This document shows, in pieces, positions 33,202 to 43,309 of a stretch of 64,000 nt of DNA; position 1 is the first letter of the stretch, and each line of letters opens with the position of its first letter. The DNA lies in the NCBI GenBank assembly GCA_025175895.1, contig CM045991.1, forward strand, positions 83,501,174 to 83,565,173, given 5' to 3'. The DNA is from Wurfbainia villosa. Lineage: Eukaryota; Streptophyta; Magnoliopsida; Zingiberales; Zingiberaceae. A model generated the notes under the pieces. The model was given only the letters and a program-made list of their open reading frames with translations. It was not told the origin of the DNA and ran no database searches. The position numbers and the translations under genes were made by a program.

Positions 33202-34362
33202 TGTTAGAGATCGTTTGGAAGCTAGAGGGGGGGGGGGTGAATAGCATTTTTCAGTTTCTACAAAAATGATTAGCGGAAGCAAACACAATAATATATGTAA
33301 AAACAATAGCAAGCGCAAACAAAGCCTTTTACGTGGTTCGGAGATAGCGCTCCTACTCCACGGCGATCCTTAAGGTGGATCAATCCAAGCAAATCCACTA
33401 ATAAGCTTTCTTTACACACAACTCCTCTTCTTTACAAAGAATGAAGATCTAAGCTTAGAGAGAAGAGGAGGAGATTTAAATCACTTAGAAAGCTAAAGAA
33501 CTCGTGGAGGCTCTTGAGAAAGATTAGGAAAATAAGCATTAACCCCAAAAACCTCCACCAGCCCTCTTTTTATAGAGAAGAGGCTGATTTTCCCGTTATG
33601 GCGATCAGTTAACGGCTTCTGAATAGTCGAATTCGCGGGATTCAGAGTCGTTTCATCCAACGACACTTTCATCAGTCGATTGATGGAGTGATCAGTCGAG
33701 TGATCACGGCTGCAGTTGAGTGTGACTCCATTCTGTGCTCATTTTTATGTCTATCAGTCAACCTCCACTATTGGCGATCGGCCGATTGCAATATCGATCA
33801 TTGCACGGTCACAGCGATCTGCTAGTCGTGGTTTCACCGACGGCTCGATCGAGCCGGACCGCGATCGATACATCGTATCAGTCGACTGATACTCATCAAG
33901 TGTGAATATTTCACACTTGATTTCTCCCTCTAGACCTAGACTTAACCTCCTATCTCTTCCTTAAGCCTTGCACCTTCAGGATCCCTCTGAGTCCGCGACT
34001 TGTTCATCCTTTGCGCTTTGCTTCCAAGAGCTTCTTTGGTTTTTGTCATGTCTAGAGTTTTCCTTTGCCACAGCGTGCTTGGACTTTACGCCCCCAAGTC
34101 TACATGCTTAGACTTACGCTGCCAAGACTTGCTTTTGGGCTCCCTTTGCCAAGGTCCGTTTGGACTTAATGCTGCCAAGACAACATGCTTGGTCTTATGC
34201 CACCAAACCTTTACCTTGGACTTTTTCTTTCACCAAGTCTTCATACTTGGATTTCCCTGTCACTTAGATATCATCACAATTTAGATCACAATTTGTTGCC
34301 TAACTTAGATGATTATCCAAACATCAAAACATACAAATGCTTGGGGCATTGTTGCACCAACA
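33202..34362 (-). mobile_element. E2 5' LTR
   Basis: 1161 bp, inverted. The right edge CCAACA is the LTR start. The left edge carries an 11-G run (33227-33237), the complement of the CTATTCACCCCC stretch near the LTR end. U3 includes a CAGTCGACTG palindrome (about 33879) and a hairpin at 33896-33920. It abuts the truncated E1 5' LTR, which it appears to have entered; CGGAA after it is the candidate TSD. Confidence 0.9.
33896..33920 (-). repeat. U3 hairpin of E2 LTR
   Basis: TCAAGTGTGAA and TTCACACTTGA form an 11-bp inverted repeat around a 3-base centre. E1 has the same hairpin with paired changes. Confidence 0.7.
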
Positions 34363-34765
34363 CGGAAGTCCAAGCATGTAGTCTTGGCGGCGTAAAGTCC
34401 AAGCACACTTTGGCAAAGGGAAACCCAAGACATGACAAAACCAAAGGAAGCTCTTGGAAGAAAAGCGCAAAGGATGAACAAGTCGCGGACTCGGAGGGAT
34501 CTTAGAGGTGCAAGGCTTAAGGAAGAGCTAAAAGGTTGAGTCTAGGTCTAGGGGGTAAAATCAAGTATGAATTATTCATACTTGATGAGTATCAGTCGAC
34601 TGATACGATGTATCACCGATCGGTCAGTGTTTGACCGAGTCGATAAAACCTGACGATCACGATCGATTGTTAAAGTCACGATCGCCAAACAGCAGCGCGG
34701 CCGATTGATCAAGTTAAACACGGGCACCGAATGGAGTCTCGCTCGACTGCGGCCCGTGATCACTC
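34363..34765 (+). mobile_element. E1 5' LTR, first visible part
   Basis: Matches the E1 3' LTR from about 43497 onward, so roughly the first 190 bases are missing on the left, where E2 abuts. It contains the perfect 12-bp-arm palindrome at 34561-34585. D2 interrupts it at 34771. Confidence 0.88.
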
Positions 34766-34770
34766 GACTG
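34766..34770 (+). repeat. TSD of D2, left copy (GACTG)
   Basis: GACTG before TGTTGGG, repeated at 36997-37001 after CTAACA. Confidence 0.93.
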
Positions 34771-36996
34771 TGTTGGGTTTCCGGCACCGCGGCGTGTGTG
34801 TGTTCGATCACGTTTCGTAAACATGAACACAGCGGAAGCAATGAAAATAATAAATCTACATTTATTACAACACACACATCACACGCATGCATATTACAAC
34901 AAGTGTAGACATAACCGTAAATTTAAATTTGCAATAAAAGGAAATTTATCTACGTTATACTTTTCGTATGACGTGTAGCGGGAACGGCATCAACCGGAAC
35001 GATCCTCGCTAGAATCGTCTCTATCCGTATCCACGCCGAGTTCCTCGGGATGACTTCACTAAGCCACGAGCTTCGTCTTCGTACGGGTTACTAGCCTCGT
35101 GTTGAAGACGACGTGATCGAGAGATGATCACGATCCGAATCCAAATTCGGATCCTAATACGAGTTCTCAAAACTCGCTTCTCCGAAGAGGTATTCGTCAA
35201 CCAATTGACGAATCCTTCGTCCTCCACCTCAGAGGATTACCGGAGATTGAATCCCCGGTAGTTTAGCCGCTGTCGGAGCTCTAACCGTCGTCCAAACGAC
35301 GCTCCGACGAGAGGAGAAGAAGCTGTCCAGAAAACTGGACAGCTTTGGTGGAGGTGATAGGCGCCGGCCAACCAAGGGAGATAGAGCTCACCTTGATGCC
35401 AAACTTGAAGGAGATCACCGGAGCACTAACCGGCAGCAGCTCGACGCCGGCGAGGGGGAAGGAAGCAGCCTTCTGGACGCCGGTTGGAGCCTCAAGGTGG
35501 GCGGCGGCAAGGAGGAGGAGAGTTAGCTCCGAATTTCTCCAAGGAGAGGTGGGCGGCAACTTAGGGTTGTGGATTAGGGCTTAAACCATCCCTTAAGCCC
35601 TCTTTTATAGAGAACTAATTCTCTTAATGGTTATTGGATCATAACCATTAGGCCCGTTAACCCGCTCCATTAAGATAAGTTAAAATAAACCAAACCATGA
35701 TGGTTTATTTTAAGTTAAAACGAACCGAACCAACTTTTGGTTCATTCGTTTAAAATAAACCAAACCCTTTGGTTTATTCTCCTCCATTGGATTAGAACCA
35801 AACCATTTTGGTCCATCCATTATGTCTTCATAAGACATGGCCCATCCACGCTTCCATTGCGACTGAAACGATTTCATGCTCGCTTCTTGTTTGGTCCAAC
35901 CAAACCTAGTTTCTCTTGATCTGAGAATCTCATTCTCAAGCTCGTTTTAAATCCTTCGGATTACGCTCGTTGTGCGTGTGACCAAATAGGTTCTCGGTTT
36001 ATGTTGGTCATCTATAATTAACCATTAATTATAGAACGATCATGAGTGGCACCTAGTAGTACATCATGATCCCCAATTAACCGAAAAGATCAACGGTTGA
36101 TCCAGAACTATTTCTGAAACCCTTCAGTAACTCAAATGAATCGTGCCCCATTCCCTTCACTCATCTTATACCCACTTGGTTCAGGACATGGTCTATTATG
36201 TCAGTCCCCACTAGGCTGACTACGTCACACCTAGCCCAAGTATCATTTCCTCGTCCTACGGATTCTAGTTACTCCACATGTATCGAAGAGTACCTTACTC
36301 TAAACATGTAATGCTTTGGCCAAAGACTTTAGTAACAATCCGACGAGGCCATGGGTATACATCTCCTCGCAAGGAGTGGTGAATCCTTTATAGGCTATTC
36401 AAACACCTTCGATCACTTCGACTTATACCCAATCATCCCGGGTCCACATCTCCTTAGAGATGTTTGCTTAAGATGTCAAAGCATAAGTCTCCATGATCAA
36501 GATGACTTGAATACCGCAAGTCTAAGGAACATCACACTTAAGCCACAGTAAGAACTTCATTGACATATCTATATATGCAGAGAACCATATGAAGTCTTAC
36601 GGCTGGTCACTCCAATGAACTAGTTACCATGACTAGCATCCACGATTAACTCCGGACATCACTATGTCTCCAGCCAGTGAGAATCAGCTGCTTGGATACA
36701 CCAAGGAGTATACCTCATGCTAGTCTCGACAGAATTGTTGGTGTCCAAATCCATCAATTCATCGACTAGGGATAATTTCGATACATCACATTTACACATG
36801 TAGAGATACTCACTAGTTGTGATCCAATCACAAATTCTCTCATACTGTGAATCGTATCGTGGACATTCAGTAAATGAGTTTAAGATCCAATCAAATACAT
36901 AAAACATGTATACTCAAATAGTGAATCTTCATTTATCATATAAATGGTTCATACATAAGGCGATTGCCTTAGGATATCTCTCATATATTACTAACA
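34771..36996 (-). mobile_element. D2, solo LTR of the D family
   Basis: 2226 bp, matching the D1 LTR end to end in the same orientation, with a perfect GACTG TSD and no internal region. It was therefore formed by recombination between the two LTRs of a former D element. The TATA box is on the minus strand near 35605. Many one- to three-base differences from D1 occur at CAG or CCA sites. Confidence 0.94.
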
Positions 36997-37525
36997 GACT
37001 GATCACTCCATTAGTCGACTGATGAAAGTGTCATTGGAGGTAACGACTTTGAATCCCGCGAATCTAGCTATTCAGAAGCTGTTAATCACGCCAGGAGTCA
37101 ACTGATGCTATACATCAATCGACTGATAGTGCTCCAACAGAAAAATCAGCCCTCTCTCTATAAAAAGAGGGATTGTGGTGGTTTTGAGGACTAATGCTTA
37201 TTCTCTGATCATACTCTCAAGCCTCCATGATTTTCCAAGCTTTCTAGTGCTTTTAAATCCCCTCCTTCTCTCTAAGCTCCATCTTCATCCTTTGTAAGAA
37301 GCGGAGGGTTGTTGTAAAGGAAAGCTTCATAGTCATATTGATTAGGGTTGATCCACCTCAAGGATCACCGTGGAGTAGGAGCGCTATCTCTGAACCACGT
37401 AAAGGAATTGTGTTAGCATTGTTTTCATTATTTTTATTATTATTTTTGTTGTGCTTCCACTAATCATCTTTGTAGAAACGAAAATAAGCTATTCACCCCC
37501 CTCTAGCTTTCAATGATCTCCTACA
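36997..37525 (+). mobile_element. E1 5' LTR, second part
   Basis: Resumes with the duplicated GACTG, then a palindromic U3 segment, a TATA box (CTCTATAAAAAG near 37158) and an end in CTACA beside the primer site. It carries the TATTCACCCCC stretch at about 37491. Confidence 0.9.
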
Positions 37526-37527
37526 AG

Positions 37528-37540
37528 TGGTATCAGAGCC
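37528..37540 (+). promoter_or_regulatory. E1 primer-binding site
   Basis: TGGTATCAGAGCC two bases after the LTR end. Confidence 0.94.
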
Positions 37541-37579
37541 CGGATTGTATCGGAAGATCTAACAATCAACCGGAGCAAG

Positions 37580-39190
37580 ATGGCTTTCCAAGAGGGGTAT
37601 AGCACGGCGAGGCCTCGGTTCTTCGACGGCAACGACTTCGGCTACTAGAAAGGTAGGATGGAGTATTATCTTATCAACGATATTTAAAATTGATTTAGCA
37701 TTGTAGATGGTTTCGAGAAGTCGGTCGATGAACACGGAGTGCCCATATCGACCAAGGATTGGACGAGAAACATGGCCAAGAAGGCTCAAGCCAACGCCAA
37801 GGCAACAACCACACTTCAATGTGGGCTGTCAAAAGAGCAACTAAGTAAGGTGGGGCCATTTGAATCGGCGAAGGAGCTTTGGGAGAAGTTGATAGAGCTC
37901 AAAGAGGGATCCAAGGAAACAAGAAGAGCCAAGAGAGATCTCCTAATTGGCCAACTTCAAAGTTTCTCCATGAAGACAAATGAGACTGTGAGCCAAATGC
38001 ACGGTCGCTTCAAAGAAGTAGTCAATGGACTACATGTAATAGGTGAGAAGGTCGACAACTGAGACCTTGTAAGGTATGTGCTCCAAGCCTTCTCTAGAAC
38101 AACCTTATGGGCTTCAATGTTAGATGCCTATAAGGTCTCTAGGGATCTCTCTTTGGTTAAGTTAGATGAGTTATTTTGTGAATTTGAATTGCATGAACAA
38201 GCTAACACTTCATCCAAAGAGAAGGGTATAGCTCTTTTTGTAGGAAAGAAGGAAGAAGTGTCCTCCTCATCTGAATCCGAGGAAGATTCATCTAGTAGTG
38301 AAGATGAGCTATCGGCAAGCGAGGTGGCTCATTACATCAAGAAGTTTGGTGGGAGGTCAAGAAAACTCACCAAGAAAGATGTGAGGAGGATGTTCCAATC
38401 TTCAAGAGGTAAGTCTTCAAATAGTTCAAATTCTACACCTAACGTAACTTGTTATGGTTGCAACAAGAAAGGGCATATCAAGCCAAATTGCCCAAAACTA
38501 AAGAAGAAGGAGGAGAAGGAAAAGAAGGAGAAGAAGAAGAAGGAGGCAATGGTGGCACAAACGTGGGACACACTAAGCGTGGAGGACTCCTCCGATGATG
38601 AAGAAGTTTGTCATGCCACGCGGAACCTAGCCCTCACGGCCTTGGAGGAAGAAGCCGAAAGCTCAAGTGAGGAGTCTTCATCCTCTTCCTCAAGCGACGA
38701 ATCATCATCAAGTGATGATGATGAGGTAAACAACTCCCCTAGAGTAAATTTACTTTATAAGACCATTGCATGCCTTCAAAATGCATTGAATAGATCAAAA
38801 ACTAGGATTAAGGACTTAAAAGTAGAAATTAAATCACTTAAGAATGTAGAATCATCTTGTGATAAATTATCTTGTGATGATGCATGTACCCTTAGAGATG
38901 AAAATGATGAATTGAGAAAAGAAATAGGTAATCTAAGAGCATGTTTGGAAAAATTTACTAATGGCTCTAAATATCTAGACATGATAATTAAGGATCAAAG
39001 GGCTATTTACAACAAGGCCGGACTAGGATATAGGCCTAAGGAAAAGGAGGTAACATTTACATCTCTTGTTAGTAGAAAATCCATAATTAGAAGCAAGGGT
39101 AGAAAGGCTTGGGTCCCTAAAAAATTTCTAATTGATGCTAGTGGTCCTAAAATTTGGGTACCTAAGGCTTGTATTTTTCATGTGATATAG
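37580..39190 (+). pseudogene. gag: E1 gag with four in-frame stops
   Basis: Same protein as E2 Gag, in one uninterrupted frame but with stops at 37646 (TAG at a Trp codon), 37685 (TAA for GAG), 37691 (TGA at Trp) and 38060 (TGA where E2 has CGA). The CCHC knuckle (CYGCNKKGHIKPNC) and the C-terminal LEKFTNGSKYLDMI block are intact. The natural end is UAG at 39188-39190, in the frame of the protease that follows. No frameshift has occurred, so damage is by substitution only, mostly C-to-T or G-to-A. Confidence 0.92.
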
Positions 39191-42100
39191 GTAGAAGAAC
39201 CAAGCTTGTGGATTGTTGATAGTGGGTGCTCAAAACACATGACCGGTGATGAGAGAAAATTCTCCACTATCAACCACACTAGCAAGGGAAAGATATCATT
39301 TGGTAATAGTGGCAAACTTAAGATTCTAGGAAAGGGCACAATTGAGGTATCCTCCAACCTTGTCATTCATAAAGTGTTATTAGTTAAGGATATGAAATTT
39401 AATTTACTTAGTGTAAGCCAACTATGCGATGCAAATTTTGATGTTAAATTTGACTCTACAAAATGCTTTATAAAACACAAAACTTTAAATGATTGCATGC
39501 TAGTAGGTTTTAGGAAATCAAACATATACTATGTTGATATATCCTATGCTACTAATGCCTCTACTAAGTGTTTTATTGCAAAAGAAGAGGAGAGTTGCCT
39601 TTGGCATAGGAGGCTAGGACACATAAACATGAAGAACATAGCCAAAATAGCAAAAATGAAGTTAGTCAAAGGGTTGCCTAAAGTCAAATTTCTCAAGGAC
39701 AAAATGTGTGATGCATGCCAAGAAGAGAAACAATCAAAAACATCACACAAAGGTAAAACTTTACTTAGTACCGCTTTACCTTTAGAACTATTGCATATAG
39801 ACTTATTTGATTGTCATAGTACCCCTTCCATGATTGGTAGTAAATATTGCTTAGTAATAGTAGATGACTTCTCTAGATTTGCTTGGGTATTTTTCATGAA
39901 AAATAAGGATGAACCCCTAGGAATAATTATAGGATTTAGCAAGAGAGTAGAGAATGAAAGAAAACTCAAAATCAACCGGATCCATAGTGATCACGGTGGA
40001 GAATTTGAAAATTCTAATTTCTCAACCTTTTGCTTAGAACAAGGGTACAAGTACGAGTTTTCTTGTCCTAGAACACCCCAACAAAATGAGGTTGTGGAAA
40101 GGAAAAATCGTGCCCTACAAGAAGCAGCTAGGACTATGCTAAATGCATATTCTTTACCTAGCTACTTGTGGGCGGAAGCGGTTAATACCACTTGCTATAT
40201 CCAAAATAGGGTGTTAATTCATTGGTTTTTAGGAAAAACCCCATTTGAATTGTGGAATTGTACAATTCTAACAATTCATTATTTTAAGGTTTTTGGATGC
40301 AAAGTTTATATTTTAAATACCAAAGATAACCTAAGTAAATTTGAGTCCAAAGCGGATGAGGGAATCCTAGTTAGATACTCATCCACTAGTGTAGGATATA
40401 GAGTTTATAATAAAATGACTCAAAAGATTGAGGAATCTTCAAATGTCCAATTTGATGAAACTTCCAATACATACCCTAGGAAATCCCCTATTGATGATGA
40501 TATTAATAATGAAAATCAAGAAATTACCCAACAATTTCAAGATTTAACCTTAGGGGGTAATGATCAAGGGGGAGGTTTGAATCAAGGGGGAATAAGAGGT
40601 GATTCCGATGATGAGCAAAGGATTGAGATTAATTATGATCAAACTAAAATTAATACACCTCCTAGAACCATAAGAGTTCATCAAAATCACCCCTTAGATC
40701 AAATTGTGGGTGAATTGTCTCAAGGTGTTAGGACTAGGTCATTTCATAGGAATCCCACTAGTCATATAGCTCTAATTTCTCAAATTGAGCCCAAAACAAT
40801 CAAAGATGCATTACTTGATCCGGATTGGATCTTAGTAATGCAAGATGAATTGGCTCAATTTGAAAGGAGTCAAGTATGGGAGTTAGTTCCTAGACCAAAT
40901 GAAAACACCATTATTACTACAAGATGGGTCTTTAGGAACAAACTAGATGACCAAGGGAATATTACTAGGAATAAAGCAAGATTAGTTGCAAGGGGCTTTA
41001 ATCAAGTTGAAGGACTTGACTATGATGAAACATATGCCCCGGTTGCTAGATTAGAATCTATTAGGATACTATTAGGGTATGCCTCCTATATGGGTTTCAA
41101 ACTCCATCGAATGGATGTTAAATCGGCATTCCTAAATGGGTTCATTAAGGAAGAGGTATATGTAGAACAACCTCCCGGGTTTGAGAATATGGACTATCCA
41201 AACCATGTATACAAGCTTAGGAAAGCTTTGTATGGTTTGAAACAAGCTCCCCGGGCTTGGTATGAAAGATTATCATCTTTCTTAATTTCTAAGGACTTTA
41301 AAAGGGGTAGTGTAGATCAAACTCTATTTATAAAGTCAACATCAAAGGACATCTTTGTAGCCCAAGTATATGTTGATGGCATTACCTTTGGGTCAACAAA
41401 TGATGAACTTCTTCAAGACTTTATTAAGAATATGGAAAAAGAGTTTGAAATGAGTCTAGTTGGGGAATTAAATTTCTTCCTAGGATTACAAGTCAAACAA
41501 ACAAGTGAAGGAATTTATATTTACCAAACCAAATATGCTAAGGAAATGATTAAGAAATTTGGTTTGAAAAATGCTAAGGTAGTTTCAACTCCAATGGCAA
41601 CCAATACAAAAATAAATAGTGATAATGAAGGAAAACAAATTGATCTTACACTCTATAGGTATCAATCATGTGCAAAAGAATCTCATTTAGTTGCCGTTAA
41701 GAGAATCTTAAGATATATTAAAGGCACACTAAATGTAGGACTATGGTACCCTAGGACTAGGTCTTTTAATTTGGTTGTGTACACCGATTCTGATTATGCC
41801 GATTGCAAATTGGATCGGAAGAGTACTAGTGGTGGATGCCAATTCCTTGGGTCCTCCCTAGTTAGTTGGAGTAGTAGGAAGCAACCTTATGTTGCCCTAT
41901 CCACCACCGAGGCCGAGTATGTGGCTATGGAGGGTTGTGTAGCTCAACTACTATGGATGAAACATACCTTAGAGGATTATGAGCTATCTTACTCCAACAT
42001 GAAAGTATTTTATGATAATGTGAGCACCATAAATTCGACCAAAAATCTGGTGCATCACTCTAGGACCAAGCACATTAAAGTGAAACATCACTTCATTAGA

Positions 42101-42238
42101 GATCATGTGGTTAAGGGGGACATTGAGCTTAATTACATTAAATCCAAGTCCAACCTAGCCGACATATTTACCAAGGCTCTCCTCGAAGTAGAATTTTCAT
42201 CACTTAGGAGAGAACTTGGGATGTGCTTAGTTGAATAA
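39191..42238 (+). CDS. pol: E1 Pol: protease, integrase, RT, RNase H (open but probably inactive)
   Basis: One open frame of about 1015 codons directly after the Gag UAG. Numbering from the TTG codon at 39206: protease D-S-G at 5-7; integrase zinc region LWHRRLGH at 132-139 with CDAC at 168-171; integrase core D199, D262 and E298, with 35 residues between the last two as expected; an acidic linker; RT from about 555 with QAPRAWYE at 680-687; RNase H with D861, TEAEY at 901-905 and D937. Two defects stand out. The RT active site reads YVDG (722-725) instead of YVDD. A 25-codon segment present in E2 (SMIGSLL to MCAR) is deleted after residue 818. The integrase looks complete. Sirevirus lineage is clear from the RT text. 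Confidence 0.92.
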   Translation, partial: VEEPSLWIVDSGCSKHMTGDERKFSTINHTSKGKISFGNSGKLKILGKGTIEVSSNLVIHKVLLVKDMKFNLLSVSQLCDANFDVKFDSTKCFIKHKTLNDCMLVGFRKSNIYYVDISYATNASTKCFIAKEEESCLWHRRLGHINMKNIAKIAKMKLVKGLPKVKFLKDKMCDACQEEKQSKTSHKGKTLLSTALPLELLHIDLFDCHSTPSMIGSKYCLVIVDDFSRFAWVFFMKNKDEPLGIIIGFSKRVENERKLKINRIHSDHGGEFENSNFSTFCLEQGYKYEFSCPRTPQQNEVVERKNRALQEAARTMLNAYSLPSYLWAEAVNTTCYIQNRVLIHWFLGKTPFELWNCTILTIHYFKVFGCKVYILNTKDNLSKFESKADEGILVRYSSTSVGYRVYNKMTQKIEESSNVQFDETSNTYPRKSPIDDDINNENQEITQQFQDLTLGGNDQGGGLNQGGIRGDSDDEQRIEINYDQTKINTPPRTIRVHQNHPLDQIVGELSQGVRTRSFHRNPTSHIALISQIEPKTIKDALLDPDWILVMQDELAQFERSQVWELVPRPNENTIITTRWVFRNKLDDQGNITRNKARLVARGFNQVEGLDYDETYAPVARLESIRILLGYASYMGFKLHRMDVKSAFLNGFIKEEVYVEQPPGFENMDYPNHVYKLRKALYGLKQAPRAWYERLSSFLISKDFKRGSVDQTLFIKSTSKDIFVAQVYVDGITFGSTNDELLQDFIKNMEKEFEMSLVGELNFFLGLQVKQTSEGIYIYQTKYAKEMIKKFGLKNAKVVSTPMATNTKINSDNEGKQIDLTLYRYQSCAKESHLVAVKRILRYIKGTLNVGLWYPRTRSFNLVVYTDSDYADCKLDRKSTSGGCQFLGSSLVSWSSRKQPYVALSTTEAEYVAMEGCVAQLLWMKHTLEDYELSYSNMKVFYDNVSTINSTKNLVHHSRTKHIKVKHHFIRDHVVKGDIELNYIKSKSNLADIFTKALLEVEFSSLRRELGMCLVE

Positions 42239-42289
42239 AGGTGTAGGTTTGCATGATCCTATAGAAATCCTAGGATTTATACCTTTAAG

Positions 42290-42354
42290 CATCTCACAAA
42301 ATACCTAAGAAATTATGATTTTTGTATTGATCCACTTAGAAAACATGTGAGATG
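42290..42354 (+). ncRNA. Conserved 3' stem-loop (stem 1), E1 copy
   Basis: Perfect 9-bp inverted repeat with a 47-base loop. Equivalent repeats are in N3, N4 and H, and at a different location in G1. Confidence 0.55.
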
Positions 42355-42442
42355 TTAGGAAGATGCACTTGGTTCATCATGCTTGTTATGATGCATTACT
42401 ATGGACCAAAGTGTCATCTAGAGACATTAATTTTTCATTGGA

Positions 42443-42502
42443 CCAATCATTGGGAAGACTTATATACAATTGATGTCCATATAGCTCCAAGAACATGATT
42501 GG
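42443..42502 (+). ncRNA. Conserved 3' stem-loop (stem 2), E1 copy
   Basis: Perfect 8-bp inverted repeat with a 44-base loop. The H copy changes both arms together (CCAATTAT/ATAATTGG). Confidence 0.6.
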
Positions 42503-43309
42503 AAATGTCAAATAAAATATATTTTAAACTATGTTTATCATATTTTGAAAAATAGTTTTCAAGTGGAACACAAAAGTGATACAAAGTTTCCAAAAACATT
42601 AGAACTTTTGTTAGTTTCCAAGTTTGTATCAATCTTAAAATATGGAAAATATATATTTTTCAAATTATTTTTACTTGATAAAAAATGATTTCAGAAATGT
42701 GTATACAAAATTTTGTAATTTTTTGAGGTTTCTAGAATTTCTAAAGATTTGAAATTGATTTATGTGATCATTGCGTCGAAACCAGACTGATACACTGTGT
42801 TTTCTGATAAAAAGCTCTATTTCTTGGATTTGAATGTATCTATGTATGTCCTAATGCTATGGTATGATAATATTCATTATAATGAAGTTTTTAGGACTGA
42901 TCTATGCAATGTTTTAGGGGGAGTTTCATAACATATATCTTTTCATCCCCAAACTTACATTGTTGGTGCAAAGTTAGGATTTAACCTTCAATCTTTTGTT
43001 CGGCTTTGTTCCACAAGTTAGTCATTCATCATGAACCATATCTTGGATTAAGGGGGAGCTTAATTTCAATCTTATACCTTAATTCAAGATTACAACAAAT
43101 TCAATTCTCTTATGAAATTTATGAATCCTTCTCTTTTTGATGTATGTCAAAGGGGGAGAAGGAATGTTTAAGTTATAATTCATATTGAAAATATGATGGG
43201 AATATGATTATGTGCATAAATGTCTAAAGATAGAATTCATATTGGAAATATGATTATGTGCATATTTTAAAGACCTTAAATGATTGTCAAACATCAAAAA
43301 GGGGAAGAT

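Larger units (their letters stand above)
42239..43309 (+). other. E1 3' non-coding region and purine tracts
   Basis: 1.07 kb after the Pol stop with no env-like ORF. It holds stem 1 (CATCTCACA 42290-42298 with TGTGAGATG 42346-42354) and stem 2 (CCAATCAT 42443-42450 with ATGATTGG 42495-42502). GGGGGAG tracts lie near 42915, 43053 and 43154, and the final AAAAAGGGGAAGAT adjoins the LTR. Confidence 0.83.

Noticed and set aside
42239..43309. Env-like third ORF of the type known in some Sireviruses
   Set aside because: No frame of useful length is present in the E1 3' region, and the E2 and H 3' regions are also non-coding.
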